A DNA stretch of 64,000 nt from Mycobacterium shigaense (GCF_002356315.1 NZ_AP018164.1:3472001-3536000); one strand, 5' to 3'. Positions 17,005-26,517 are shown, counted from the first letter of the stretch. The notes: generated from the sequence alone by a model not told the origin. Program-made: numbers and translations.

Positions 17005-17815
17005 CCGGCTGGGGGCGGCAGCGATCTACACCGGCCTGATCGCCGGTGCGCTGATCACGTTGGTGCCCTTCGCACTTGGGCTGCTGACATCGCTGACCTC
17101 GCGGCGCCAGTTCGCGACGGGTTCGCCGCTGCAGATTCCGCGGCCCTTCACGCTGTCCAACTACGGCGACCTCTCGGCCGCCGGTTTCGGCCGCGCGGCG
17201 CTGGTGACCGCGTTGATGACGGCGGTGATACTGCTGGGTCAGCTGACCTTCTCGGTGCTGGCGGCCTACGCGTTCGCGCGCCTGGAGTTCGCCGGGCGCG
17301 ACGCGCTGTTCTGGGTATACATCGCGACGCTGATGGTGCCGGGGACAGTCACCGTGGTGCCGCTGTATCTGATGATGGCCCAGATGGGCTTGCGCAACAC
17401 GTTCTGGGCGCTGGTACTGCCGTTCATGTTCGGCTCCCCCTACGCAATCTTCTTGCTGCGTGAGCACTTTCGCCTGATCCCCAACGATCTGATCAACGCC
17501 GCACACCTCGACGGCGCCAACACCCTGGACGTGATCACCCACGTGGTCGTCCCGTCGAGTCGCCCGGTGCTGGCAGCCTTGACGCTGATCACCGTCGTCA
17601 CGCAATGGAACAACTTCATGTGGCCGTTGGTCATCACCAGCGGCCACAAATGGCGAGTGCTGACGGTGGCGACGGCCGACCTGCAGACCCGATTCAACTC
17701 GCAGTGGACGCTGGTGATGGCGGCGACGACGCTGGCGGTCGTGCCGCTGATCGCACTGTTCATCGTCTTCCAGCGCCACATCGTGGCCTCGATCGTCCTG
17801 ACGGGAATCAAGTGA
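16991..17815 (+). CDS. uspB: UspB-like ABC sugar permease
   Basis: This 274-aa MalG-type permease has six predicted transmembrane segments and the EAA motif NAAHLDGANTLDVITHVVVP. ATG 16991 lies inside the 3' end of uspA, overlapping by 14 bases, so translation is probably coupled. It pairs with UspA to form the transport pore. It matches Rv2317 by gene order. Confidence 0.9.
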   Translation: MTLPSRLGAAAIYTGLIAGALITLVPFALGLLTSLTSRRQFATGSPLQIPRPFTLSNYGDLSAAGFGRAALVTALMTAVILLGQLTFSVLAAYAFARLEFAGRDALFWVYIATLMVPGTVTVVPLYLMMAQMGLRNTFWALVLPFMFGSPYAIFLLREHFRLIPNDLINAAHLDGANTLDVITHVVVPSSRPVLAALTLITVVTQWNNFMWPLVITSGHKWRVLTVATADLQTRFNSQWTLVMAATTLAVVPLIALFIVFQRHIVASIVLTGIK

Positions 17816-17894
17816 GCCGGCGGGGCGCCGAGATGGCCGTCATGGCTGTAGAACTGGCAGGTTCACGACCACCACGGCAATCTCGGCGGACCCC

Positions 17895-19232
17895 ATGAGC
17901 AGGGCGCGGTCCTCGACGCTGGCGGCCGGCGCGCTCGTGGCCGTCGCCATGCTGTTGGCCGCGCTGGCGGTGCTGTTGAATTACACCGGCGAAGCGCACG
18001 GCCACAAGATCCTGGTGCGAGTGCGGCTGTGGGCCGCGCCGATCGCCGCGGCCTATGAGCAATCGTTCCAGGTGTTCAACCGCGCCCACCCGGACATCGA
18101 AGTGCACACCAACATGGTGGCTTACACGAACTACTTCCAGACCCTGCGCACCGATGTCGCCGGCGACAGCGCCGACGACATCTTCTGGCTGTCCAACGCC
18201 TATCTGGCCGCCTACGCAGACAACGGCCGATTGCTGAACATCAGCAACACCGTCGACCCCCACGAGCGCGCCGGCTGGGATTCGGCGGTGGTGGACCAGT
18301 TCACCCGCCGCGGCGCGCTGTGGGGCGTGCCGCAGCTGACCGACGGCGGAATCGCCGTGTACTACAACGCCGACCTGCTGGCCGCCGCCGGCATCGACCC
18401 CGGCCAGCTGAACGGCATGCGCTGGGACCCCGGCGCCGACGACACGCTGCGCCCGCTGCTGGCCCAGCTGGCCGTCGATGCGAGTGGAAACAAGGCAGAC
18501 ACAGCGGGTTTCGACCCGCTGCGGGTGCGCCAATGGGCCTACAACGCGGCGAACGACCCGCAAGGCATCTACCTCAACTACATCGGCTCGGCCGGCGGTG
18601 TGTTCCAGCGCGGCGACAGCTTCGCCTTCGACAACCCCGGGGCCATCGAGGCGTTCAGCTACCTGAGCGGTTTGATCAACACCGACCACGTCGCGCCGCC
18701 GGCATCGGACACCAACGACAACGGCGAGTTCTGCCTCAACCAATTCCTGGCCGGCAGGATGGCGCTCTTCCAGTCCGGCACCTACAGCCTGTCGCAGATC
18801 GCGCGCGACGCCGGCTTCCACTGGGGTATCGCGATGCTGCCCGCCGGGCCGGTGGGCCGCGTCAGCGTCACCAACGGCATTGCGATAGCTGGGAATTCGG
18901 CGACCAAGCACCCGGACGCCGTGCGTCAGGTGTTGGCCTGGATGGGTACCAAGGAGGCCAACGAATACGTGGGCCGCGACGGAGCGGCGATTCCCGCGGT
19001 GCTGTCGGCCCAGCCCGTCTACTTCGACTACTGGGCCGGCAGGGGCGTCGACGTCACGCCCTTCTTCTCGGTCCTAAACGGCCCGCGGATCCCAGCGCCC
19101 GGCGGGGCGGGCTTCGCGGCCGGAAACACCGCGCTGCAAAGCTATTTCGACGACATGTTCCTGGGCCGCGGCGACGTCGCCGACACGCTGCGCAAGGCGC
19201 AGGCCGCGGCCAACGCCGCGGCTCACCAGTAG
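17895..19232 (+). CDS. uspC: UspC-like extracellular solute-binding protein
   Basis: This 445-aa periplasmic sugar-binding protein (family 1 type) has an N-terminal hydrophobic segment (residues about 9-30). No lipobox cysteine is visible there, so it is likely held by an uncleaved signal anchor rather than a lipid. Characteristic parts are WGVPQLTDGGIAVYYNADLL and the hinge FQSGTYSLSQIARDAGFHWG. It would deliver a carbohydrate to UspAB. It matches Rv2318 by order, whose product is reported to recognise amino-sugar phosphates. It converges on the amino-acid permease gene with two bases between stops. Confidence 0.9.
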   Translation: MSRARSSTLAAGALVAVAMLLAALAVLLNYTGEAHGHKILVRVRLWAAPIAAAYEQSFQVFNRAHPDIEVHTNMVAYTNYFQTLRTDVAGDSADDIFWLSNAYLAAYADNGRLLNISNTVDPHERAGWDSAVVDQFTRRGALWGVPQLTDGGIAVYYNADLLAAAGIDPGQLNGMRWDPGADDTLRPLLAQLAVDASGNKADTAGFDPLRVRQWAYNAANDPQGIYLNYIGSAGGVFQRGDSFAFDNPGAIEAFSYLSGLINTDHVAPPASDTNDNGEFCLNQFLAGRMALFQSGTYSLSQIARDAGFHWGIAMLPAGPVGRVSVTNGIAIAGNSATKHPDAVRQVLAWMGTKEANEYVGRDGAAIPAVLSAQPVYFDYWAGRGVDVTPFFSVLNGPRIPAPGGAGFAAGNTALQSYFDDMFLGRGDVADTLRKAQAAANAAAHQ

Positions 19233-19234
19233 GG

Positions 19235-20659
19235 TCAGGCGTCGTTGAGCGCGCTGTGGTGGCGGCCCCAGAGGAAGTAGAAGACCAGCCCTAGCGAGAC
19301 CCAGCCGCTGAACGCGATCCAGGTGTACCAGTGCAGGCTGGCCAGGATGTACCCGCACACCAGGATCGAAAGCACCGGTGTCACCGGATAACCCGGCACC
19401 TTGAACGCGCGCGGCAGGTCGGGCTCGCGCACCCGTAGGGTGATCACCCCGATCGAGACGACGATGAACGCGGTGAGCGTGCCGATGGACACCATGTCCG
19501 CGAGCTTGTCGAGCGGGATGAAGCCAGCCAGCAGCGCCGCGGCGGCGGCGACGATCGCCGTGTTGTGCACCGGGGTCATGGTGCGCGAGCTCACCTTCGC
19601 GAAGGTCGAGGGCAGCAGCCCGTCGCGGCCCATCGCGAACAGGATCCGGGTTTGGCCGTACATCGTCACCAACGTGACCGTGAAGATCGAGATCACCGCG
19701 CCCGCAGACAGAATCGTGCTGGCCCAGCCGGCGTGCGTGACGTTGTCCAGGATGGTGGCCAGCCCGGCGTCCTGTTGTCCGGCGAAGTCCTGCCACGGCT
19801 GGGCGCCCAGCGCCGCGAGGGCCACGAGCACATAGAACCCGGTGATGACCACCAGCGCCGCGATCAGCGCGCGCGGCATGGTCGTCTGCGGATCCTTGAC
19901 CTCGTCGCCGGCGGTCGACACCGCATCCAGCCCGATGAACGAGAAGAAGATGGTGCCCGCGGCCGTGCCGATGCCGGCGACGCCGAACGGGGCGAAGTCC
20001 TTGAACTGGTGGGCATCGAAGGCCGTCAGGGCGATGATCGCGAATGTGGCCAGCACACCGAGCTTGATCAACACCATGATCGCGTTGACCTTCGCCGATT
20101 CGCTGGCACCCCGGACGAGCAACAGCGCACACATCCCGATCAGGATGATCGCCGGCAGATTCACAAAGCCCGGGTTCGGGCCCCACGGCGCGGCCGACAG
20201 CGCTCGCGGCAGGTGAAACCCGAACAGGTTGTCCAGCAGTTTGTTGACGTAGCCGCTCCAGCCCACCGCGACCGCGGCCGTGGCCACCCCGTATTCCAGC
20301 AGCAGGCAGGTCGCCACACCCATCGCGACGGCCTCGCCCAGCGTGGCATAGGCGTACGAATACGACGAGCCGGAAACGGGTACGGCCGAAGCCAATTCGG
20401 CATAGCAGATGGCGGCCAGGCCCGCCGCGATGCCGGCGACCAGGAAGGAGACGATGACCCCGGGGCCGGCCTCGGGGACCGCCTCCGACAGCACGAAGAA
20501 GATACCGGTGCCGATCGTCGAGCCGACCCCGAGCATCGTCAGCTCGAAGACGCCGATGCCGCGTTCCAGCTGAGATGTGGCTCCAGGCGCGACGGGCGCG
20601 CCGATCACCGGGCGGCGCCGCAGCATTTGCTGAATCAGGCTGAACGAAGTGGCCGGCAA
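19235..20659 (-). CDS. rocE: Amino-acid permease (APC family, RocE-like)
   Basis: This 474-aa membrane transporter has about 12 helices, the APC signature GVGSTIGTGIFFVLSEAV near residues 45-62, and a second half with FFSFIGLDAVSTAGDEVKDP. It resembles cationic-amino-acid permeases (Rv2320c by order). The start used is TTG 20659, preceded by AGGGGAC; an internal Met (MLRRRPVIG) is an alternative. It sits 26 bases after rocD in the same operon as the guanidino-hydrolase, so arginine or ornithine uptake is likely. Confidence 0.88.
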   Translation of the reverse strand: MPATSFSLIQQMLRRRPVIGAPVAPGATSQLERGIGVFELTMLGVGSTIGTGIFFVLSEAVPEAGPGVIVSFLVAGIAAGLAAICYAELASAVPVSGSSYSYAYATLGEAVAMGVATCLLLEYGVATAAVAVGWSGYVNKLLDNLFGFHLPRALSAAPWGPNPGFVNLPAIILIGMCALLLVRGASESAKVNAIMVLIKLGVLATFAIIALTAFDAHQFKDFAPFGVAGIGTAAGTIFFSFIGLDAVSTAGDEVKDPQTTMPRALIAALVVITGFYVLVALAALGAQPWQDFAGQQDAGLATILDNVTHAGWASTILSAGAVISIFTVTLVTMYGQTRILFAMGRDGLLPSTFAKVSSRTMTPVHNTAIVAAAAALLAGFIPLDKLADMVSIGTLTAFIVVSIGVITLRVREPDLPRAFKVPGYPVTPVLSILVCGYILASLHWYTWIAFSGWVSLGLVFYFLWGRHHSALNDA

Positions 20660-20685
20660 TAGCGTCCCCTATCTGGATCAGCTGA

Positions 20686-21918
20686 TTATGCGGCCTCCCG
20701 CAGCGCGTCGGCGAACTGGTCAACGGCCCAGTCGATTTCTTGCCGGGTGATCACCAGCGGCGGCGCGAACCGCAGCGTCGAATCGTGAGTGTCCTTGACC
20801 AACACCCCTCGGTCGGCCAGGCGCAGGCTCATCTGCTTACCGGTCGCCAGACTCGGGTCGATGTCCACCCCAGCCCATAGACCGAACCCGCGGACCGCCA
20901 CCACGCCGTCGCCAATCAGGTCGCGCAGGCGCCGATGCAGATGCGCGCCCAATTCGGCTGAACGCTGCTGGAATTCGCCACGCGCCAGCATCGAGACCAC
21001 TGTCGACCCGATCGCCGCGGCGAACGGGTTGCCGCCGAACGTGGACCCGTGCTCGCCGGGGTGCAGCACGCCGAGGATGTCACGGTCCGCCACCACCGCC
21101 GACAGCGGAATCACCCCACCGCCGAGCGCCTTGCCGAGCAGGTAGACGTCGGGGACGACGCCCCAACGGTCGCAGGCGAACGTGTGGCCGGTGCGGGCCA
21201 GGCCGGACTGGATCTCGTCGGCGATCATCAGCACGTTGTGCTCGCTGCACAGCGTACGAACCGTCGGCAGGTAATCGTCGGGTGGGACGATGATGCCGGC
21301 CTCACCCTGGATCGGCTCGAGCAGCAGCGCGACGGTGTCGTCGTCGATCGCCTGAGCCAGCGCGGCGGCATCGCCGAAGGGCACCGAGCGGAATCCCGGT
21401 GTGAACGGGCCGAACCCGCCGCGCGCCGCCGGATCCGACGAGAAGCTGACGATGCTGATCGTGCGGCCGTGAAAGTTGTTGTCGGCCACGATGATGTTGG
21501 CGCGACCCGCGGCCACGCCCTTGACGTCCGCACCCCATTTGCGCGCGATCTTGAGGCCGCTTTCCACTGCCTCGGCGCCCGAGTTCATCGGCAGCACCAT
21601 GTCTTTGCCGCACAGCCCCGCCAGCGCGGCGCAGAACGACCCGAGGTTGTCCGAGTGGAAGGCGCGGCTGACCAGCGTGACGGTGTCGAGCTGGGCGTGG
21701 GCGGTGGCGGTGATCTCGGGGTGGCAATGACCGAAGTTGACCGCCGAATAGGCGGCCAGGCAGTCCAGGTAGCGCCGGCCGTCGACGTCGGTGATCCACG
21801 CGCCCTCGGCGCTGGCGGCAACTACCGGCAGCGGCGAATAGTTATGTGCCGCATAATGTTCCACCAACGCAATCGCGACATCGGTCCCGCTCGAAGTCCG
21901 GGCATCGAGAATGGTCAT
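20686..21918 (-). CDS. rocD: Ornithine aminotransferase, undivided
   Basis: This 410-aa PLP class-III aminotransferase converts ornithine and 2-oxoglutarate to glutamate semialdehyde and glutamate. The PLP-binding lysine is in YLLGKALGGG, with the upstream MIADEIQSGLARTG and PLP-ring segment DNNFHGRT. The gene is one open frame here, whereas in M. tuberculosis H37Rv it is annotated as two pieces (rocD1/rocD2). ATG 21918 overlaps the upstream hydrolase stop as ATGA, so the two are translationally coupled. The downstream permease completes an arginine/ornithine utilisation operon. Confidence 0.92.
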   Translation of the reverse strand: MTILDARTSSGTDVAIALVEHYAAHNYSPLPVVAASAEGAWITDVDGRRYLDCLAAYSAVNFGHCHPEITATAHAQLDTVTLVSRAFHSDNLGSFCAALAGLCGKDMVLPMNSGAEAVESGLKIARKWGADVKGVAAGRANIIVADNNFHGRTISIVSFSSDPAARGGFGPFTPGFRSVPFGDAAALAQAIDDDTVALLLEPIQGEAGIIVPPDDYLPTVRTLCSEHNVLMIADEIQSGLARTGHTFACDRWGVVPDVYLLGKALGGGVIPLSAVVADRDILGVLHPGEHGSTFGGNPFAAAIGSTVVSMLARGEFQQRSAELGAHLHRRLRDLIGDGVVAVRGFGLWAGVDIDPSLATGKQMSLRLADRGVLVKDTHDSTLRFAPPLVITRQEIDWAVDQFADALREAA

Positions 21919-22802
21919 AAAAACACCTCCAATGTGCAGCACTTCACGGAACCGCCGCCTTTGAGCAGCTCGGATAGATCGACGCCGACCGGCTCGAAAC
22001 CGGCTTCACGCAGCTGAGTGCCGAAACCTGTTGCCGCAGAAGGAAGCACGACATGCAATCCGTCGGACACCACGTTGAGACCCAGCACGTATGCGTCGGC
22101 GCTGCCCACCACCATAGCGTCCGGAAAGAGGCCGTGCAGCTGCTCTTGGGCCGCCTCGCTGAACGCCGGAGGGTAGAAGGCGATCGTGTCGTCGTCAAGT
22201 ACCGCCAAGGCCGTATCGAGATGATAGAAACGCGGATCGACCAGCTCGAGGGACACCACCGGCGTGCGCAGCGCCGCGGAGATCTCCGCGTGAGCCCGCA
22301 CGTCAGTGCGAAACCCGTAACCGGCCAGCACCTTTTCGCCGACCATCAGCAGGTCGCCCTGCCCCTCGTTGACGTGACGCGTGGTCACCGGCTGATAGCC
22401 CACCGACGACATCCAGTCGGCGTAGCCCTTCGACTCGCCGGCACGCTCGGGGAAGCGGAACCGGGCGACGATGGCGACGTCGCGCGTGACGAATCCGCCG
22501 TTGGCGGCGTACACCATGTCGGGCAGCCCGGACACGGGCTCGACCAGGTCGACCCGGTGCCCCAGCCCCAGATAGGTCTGGCGCAGGGTCTCCCACTGCG
22601 CGAGCGCCAGTTCGACGTCGACGGGCGCGCTGACGTCCATCCACGGGTTGATCGCGTACTCGACCGCGAAGTAGGTCGGCGCGGTCATGGCGTACCGGCG
22701 TGCGCGGGCCACCCTGGACCGCCGGGATGGCGCGGCGTTTTGCCATGCCGCGGGGGTCGGCGCGGTGACCGGCGCCGGCTCGGCAACATGGTAATCCGTC
22801 AT
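21915..22802 (-). CDS. Guanidino-modifying hydrolase (DDAH/arginine-dihydrolase-like)
   Basis: This 295-aa pentein-fold enzyme of the amidinotransferase/DDAH/arginine deiminase superfamily has N-terminal INPWMD, DMVYAANGG and NEGQGDLL, with the catalytic cysteine in the C-terminal KCCTLEVFL (Cys288 or 289). Relatives hydrolyse arginine or methylated arginines. Coupling by an ATGA overlap to ornithine aminotransferase suggests the product may be ornithine, as in ArgZ/AgrE-type arginine dihydrolases, rather than citrulline; this is inference. It corresponds to Rv2323c by order. The first 40 residues are a basic, poorly conserved lead, so the true start may be MTAPTYFAVEYA. Confidence 0.82.
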   Translation of the reverse strand: MTDYHVAEPAPVTAPTPAAWQNAAPSRRSRVARARRYAMTAPTYFAVEYAINPWMDVSAPVDVELALAQWETLRQTYLGLGHRVDLVEPVSGLPDMVYAANGGFVTRDVAIVARFRFPERAGESKGYADWMSSVGYQPVTTRHVNEGQGDLLMVGEKVLAGYGFRTDVRAHAEISAALRTPVVSLELVDPRFYHLDTALAVLDDDTIAFYPPAFSEAAQEQLHGLFPDAMVVGSADAYVLGLNVVSDGLHVVLPSAATGFGTQLREAGFEPVGVDLSELLKGGGSVKCCTLEVFL

Positions 22803-22843
22803 AAATCCAGCATATTTGGACCATTTCTCACAATCAAACGCCG

Positions 22844-22905
22844 ATCATTGCGTGTCCATAAATGGTTTATTGCGCTACAGTGTTTCTGACGGCGATTTAT
22901 TGCGC
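22844..22905. promoter_or_regulatory. Repeated half-sites in the hydrolase/Lrp divergent promoter
   Basis: The 10-mer TTTATTGCGC occurs at 22866-22875 and 22896-22905, exactly 30 bases apart (about three helical turns). A weaker copy, ATCATTGCGT, is at 22844-22853. Same-face repeats of this kind between an Lrp-type gene and its divergent catabolic operon suggest multimeric Lrp binding and wrapping. Confidence 0.65.
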
Positions 22906-22922
22906 GACAGGAAGCGGAGGCG

Positions 22923-23369
22923 ATGGACCGTCTGGACGACACCGACGAGCGCATCCTGACCGAGTTGACCGAGCACGCCCGGGCCACGTTCGCCGAGATC
23001 GGCGAGAAGGTGAACTTGTCGGCGCCGGCGGTGAAACGTCGCGTGGATCGCCTGCTCGACAACGGCGTGATCCGCGGATTCACCACGGTGATCGACCGCA
23101 ATGCGCTCGGCTGGAACACCGAGGCCTACGTCCAGGTGTACTGCCACGGCACGATCGCGCCCGACCGGCTGCGGGCGGCGTGGGTGGATATGCCCGAGGT
23201 GGTCAGCGCCGCGACGGTCACGGGTACATCGGACGCGATCCTGCACGTGCTGGCCCGCGACATGCGTCACCTCGAGTCGGCGCTGGAACGCATTCGGTCG
23301 AGCGCCGACATCGAGCGCAGCGAGAGCATCGTCGTGCTGTCCAACCTCATCGACCGGATGCGCACCTAA
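22923..23369 (+). CDS. Lrp/AsnC-family regulator of the arginine operon
   Basis: This 148-aa regulator has an N-terminal winged helix-turn-helix (LDDTDERILTELTEHARATFAEIGEKVNLSAPAVKRRVDRL in family terms, residues 3-43) and a C-terminal RAM ligand-sensing domain. It is divergent from the hydrolase-rocD-rocE operon and matches Rv2324 by order. It probably senses arginine or ornithine and controls both promoters through the repeated TTTATTGCGC sites just upstream. The start is ATG 22923. Confidence 0.9.
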   Translation: MDRLDDTDERILTELTEHARATFAEIGEKVNLSAPAVKRRVDRLLDNGVIRGFTTVIDRNALGWNTEAYVQVYCHGTIAPDRLRAAWVDMPEVVSAATVTGTSDAILHVLARDMRHLESALERIRSSADIERSESIVVLSNLIDRMRT

Positions 23370-23386
23370 CGCCCGGGTTCACGCAT

Positions 23387-25180
23387 TCAGCGCTTGGCAA
23401 ACCAGCGCCCCAGCCGGCCGCGTGACGGACTCGGCGGGCGGCGAGAGACATAGGGCCACGGCTTATTTCGTTCGGGGACGGAATTCGCGCGGGCCTGCTT
23501 GAGCTGCATCCGCAGGTGCTGACGAAGGTCGTGCAGGTCCGGGTCCGTCCACCGGTTGTCGGCTTCGATCGGGTCGGCGGTCAGGTCGTAGAGTTCCCAC
23601 TGGTCGTCGAGCGGCGCGGTTCGGTAGGCCTCTCCCCCGAGGCCGTTGGCCGCGAGGTGGCGCACGCCGGGCTCGGTCCAGGTGCTCGGGTCGTCGAAGG
23701 TGCGGACCAGCTTCCACAGGTGCCCGGCGCCGCCGGCCTCGTCGACGCGCACCACCAAACCCTCGAAGTTGGAAGCGGTGTGCGCCGGGATCCGGATACG
23801 TAGCGGCGCAGGCGGATTCACGGTCTGCTTGAGGCGACGCCCCAGGCCCGAGGCGCCGCTGTCCCCCTCGAGCATGTTGTCGCGGGTCATCAGGTAGACA
23901 GCGCGCACCTCGTCGGCCGGGGCGCCGTCGACCACCGGCATGAGGTCGCGGCCGGGCAGCTCGTGGACTTCGGAGAACGACTTGGCCAGCGTGCCGGCGA
24001 CCTCGACGGCGTCGATGCCGGCGGCCGACAGCAAGGTGGGCACCAGGTCGACGTGCGAGGTCGGGGCGGTGACGACGCGGGGCTGCGTCGCGCGCGCGCC
24101 GACGCGGGCGATGACGAACGGCACGCGGGTGGCCTCGTCGTAGAGGTTGAACCACTTCTGGTGCAGGCCGCCGTGGGCGCCAAGCAGATCACCGTGATCA
24201 GCCGTTCGCACCAATACCGCGTTGTCCGAACCGCTTTCGGTGACGGCGCGCCGGACCCGGTCGATCGGCCCGTCGACCTCGGCATGCAACCGGTAATAGA
24301 GGTCGCGGTAGCGCTGTGCGTTGCGGTCGTAAGTGCGGCCGATGGCCGGGGCCGGGCCGTACCCGGAGTAGTAGGCCTCGCGGAAGGCGATCTGCGCGGC
24401 CGGCTTGGTCGACAGATCTTCGCCGGCGGTGGGCGCCGCGGGCACCGGGGGCGGATCCACCGGCGAGGGCTTGATCGGGCCTCGGAGCGACCACAGCGGG
24501 AACAGCACGATGTCGTGCGGGTTGACGAAGCTGGCGACTAGCAGGAAGGGACGCAGCGCGGCGGGGTCGCCGGCGCGGCGGCGCGCGTAGCGATCACGCA
24601 GCCAGGCGACGACACGGTCGGCGATCAGGGGATCCCGGCGAATCCCGGCGTTGGCCAACAGCGCGCCGTGCGGTTCCGGGCCGACCCAGCCGGAGAAGCC
24701 AAACGGCGCAAGAGGATCCGCGTCGAGATAGCGCCGCACCGCGGCCGGGTCGACCGCGCCGGCGTCGTCATTGGTCGCCAACGGACCGCCGGTTACCGGG
24801 TCGGTGAGGTCCGCGTGGGAGATGTGCCACTTGCCGTCGTAATGGGTGTCATAGCCCGCGGCACGAAACCAGTTGCCCAACGTCGGCACCTCGCCCGGGC
24901 GCAGCCAGCGCATGCGGGAGTCCTCGGCGGTCTTGCCGATGCCGTCGGTCTGGGTGACGCCGTGCAGGTCCGGGTAGTGCCCAGTGAAGATGGTCGGGCG
25001 GCTCGGCACGCACGCGAGCGAACCGGTGTAGTGCCTGGCGAAACTGACACCGTGCTCGTCAAACCATTTGCGGCCGAACAACTTTCGGTCACGCCAGGCC
25101 AGCACGTCGGCAGACTCGTAGGGCGGCACGGCGCGCTCTTCGTCGGTCATCACGATGACGATGTCGGGGCGCTCAGACAT
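23387..25180 (-). CDS. Type I sulfatase
   Basis: This 597-aa member of the sulfatase branch of the alkaline-phosphatase superfamily contains the formylglycine sequence C-V-P-S-R with Cys57 in SLACVPSRPT, which needs a formylglycine-generating enzyme. The N-terminal metal site is DIVIVMTDEERAV and a further one is DHGDLLGAHG. It would release sulfate from sulfated lipids, sugars or alkyl sulfates. There is no signal peptide, so it acts in the cytosol unless exported otherwise. ATG 25180 overlaps the stop of the SRPBCC gene, implying a functional link. This pair is inserted between the Lrp gene and the ECF genes compared with M. tuberculosis gene order as remembered. Confidence 0.9.
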   Translation of the reverse strand: MSERPDIVIVMTDEERAVPPYESADVLAWRDRKLFGRKWFDEHGVSFARHYTGSLACVPSRPTIFTGHYPDLHGVTQTDGIGKTAEDSRMRWLRPGEVPTLGNWFRAAGYDTHYDGKWHISHADLTDPVTGGPLATNDDAGAVDPAAVRRYLDADPLAPFGFSGWVGPEPHGALLANAGIRRDPLIADRVVAWLRDRYARRRAGDPAALRPFLLVASFVNPHDIVLFPLWSLRGPIKPSPVDPPPVPAAPTAGEDLSTKPAAQIAFREAYYSGYGPAPAIGRTYDRNAQRYRDLYYRLHAEVDGPIDRVRRAVTESGSDNAVLVRTADHGDLLGAHGGLHQKWFNLYDEATRVPFVIARVGARATQPRVVTAPTSHVDLVPTLLSAAGIDAVEVAGTLAKSFSEVHELPGRDLMPVVDGAPADEVRAVYLMTRDNMLEGDSGASGLGRRLKQTVNPPAPLRIRIPAHTASNFEGLVVRVDEAGGAGHLWKLVRTFDDPSTWTEPGVRHLAANGLGGEAYRTAPLDDQWELYDLTADPIEADNRWTDPDLHDLRQHLRMQLKQARANSVPERNKPWPYVSRRPPSPSRGRLGRWFAKR

Positions 25181-25625
25181 GCACGTTCTCCATTCGCTTC
25201 GCGAGGCCGGCGAGCATCGAATCGGACTGCCGGGCCACCACGCGGCACAGCAGACGTTCGGCCAGCTTTTCGCCTGGACGGGGCCCGATTTCGACGGTGC
25301 TGGTGAGGGTGACGTCGGTGGCACCGGCCCCGGCGGGCGTCAGCGTCCAGCGGTTGCTCACCCGGCGCAGGCGTTTGGGCAAGCCCTCGATGTCGTAGCC
25401 GAGCGCGTGCGGCGGGGTGAACTCGGTGATCCGCTCGACCAGCGTGTCCCGTTTGACCTGGATGCGCCGAGCGGTGCCGACCGCCGCACCGTCGGCGCCG
25501 GAAAACAGGATGCACGAGTGATCAGCGTTGGACGCCCACGAACTGATCGAGCCGAAGTCCGCCAGAACGCTCCAGATTTCGTCTGCGGGCGCCGCGATGG
25601 TGCGAGAGCGATGGATATCGGCCAC
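25173..25625 (-). CDS. SRPBCC (START-like) family protein
   Basis: This 150-aa polyketide-cyclase/START-like fold protein begins MADIHRSRTIAAPADEIWSVLADFG and forms a hydrophobic ligand pocket. Many such proteins bind lipids or aromatic intermediates. It overlaps the sulfatase start by 8 bases, so it may bind the hydrophobic substrate or product of that enzyme; this is inference. The start is ATG 25625. Confidence 0.82.
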   Translation of the reverse strand: MADIHRSRTIAAPADEIWSVLADFGSISSWASNADHSCILFSGADGAAVGTARRIQVKRDTLVERITEFTPPHALGYDIEGLPKRLRRVSNRWTLTPAGAGATDVTLTSTVEIGPRPGEKLAERLLCRVVARQSDSMLAGLAKRMENVHV

Positions 25626-25662
25626 GCGTTCACGCTACGCGAACGGGCGCGTCGCGCCACCG

Positions 25663-26517
25663 TTATTGCGTCAGGTGGTAGATCGTCTCGATGGCGATCG
25701 CTGCCCCGCTCGCCGAGCACACGATCGCGAGCGTAAACCAGTCCGCGAGTTTCGGTCTCGTCGGCGCCGCCGCGAGCTGACCGGTACCGCCGCGGGCGGT
25801 AATCGCGTCGCCCATCTCGTCGGCGCGGCGCATGGTCACCGTGATGGCCGCGGCCAGCAGATCGATCATCTCGCGCACCTGCTGCTGCCGCCGCGCCCTG
25901 CGACTCTGCGGTATCTGCTTGGGGCGCAGCCGGCGCGCGGCGTAGAGCACCTGGAATTCGTCGATCAGCATCGGGAAGGCGCGCAGCGCGAGCGCGGTGG
26001 CCACCGCCCACTCGTCGACCGGGATGCGGAACAGCCTGAACGGACGGCTCAAAGACGCCAATGCGGGCCCGATTTCGGCGACATTGGTCGTCCAGGACAC
26101 CAGCGCGCCCAGCCCGAGCAGCACCACCGACAGCGTGGTGAGCCGCACAAAGTTCAAGATCCCGCCGAGTCCGATGTTGTCCAACCCGCCGACGGAGACC
26201 ACCGGGTGGCCGCCGGCCAGCGCGGCCGTCACACCGGCGAGCGCGAGAACCAGCCACATCAGGCGCGGCACCGACGGCAGGGCACCGCGCGGAATTCGGG
26301 CTAGCCGGGCCGCGGCCAACACCAGGGCGCCGACCAACCCGATCGACAGCCAGCCCGGATAGAACGTCAGCAACACCGAGATACCAAACACGACCAGCAA
26401 TTTGGTGCCGGCCCACAGCTCGTGGATGGGCGAGGTGCCCGGAACCGGAACCAGCAACACAACCGGGCGCGCCGGACGCCGCGACGGGCCTCGGGCGGCG
26501 GCCGGGGCCGCGGTCAC
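25663..26517 (-). CDS. ECF transporter T component (CbiQ/EcfT-like)
   Basis: This 284-aa membrane protein with about five helices is the energy-coupling T subunit of an ECF-type vitamin/metal importer. It carries the two C-terminal A-R-G-like coupling regions seen here as [21 protein letters not shown] and [13 protein letters not shown] 26517 overlaps the ATPase stop as GTGA. It matches Rv2325c by order. Confidence 0.85.
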   Translation of the reverse strand: MTAAPAAARGPSRRPARPVVLLVPVPGTSPIHELWAGTKLLVVFGISVLLTFYPGWLSIGLVGALVLAAARLARIPRGALPSVPRLMWLVLALAGVTAALAGGHPVVSVGGLDNIGLGGILNFVRLTTLSVVLLGLGALVSWTTNVAEIGPALASLSRPFRLFRIPVDEWAVATALALRAFPMLIDEFQVLYAARRLRPKQIPQSRRARRQQQVREMIDLLAAAITVTMRRADEMGDAITARGGTGQLAAAPTRPKLADWFTLAIVCSASGAAIAIETIYHLTQ

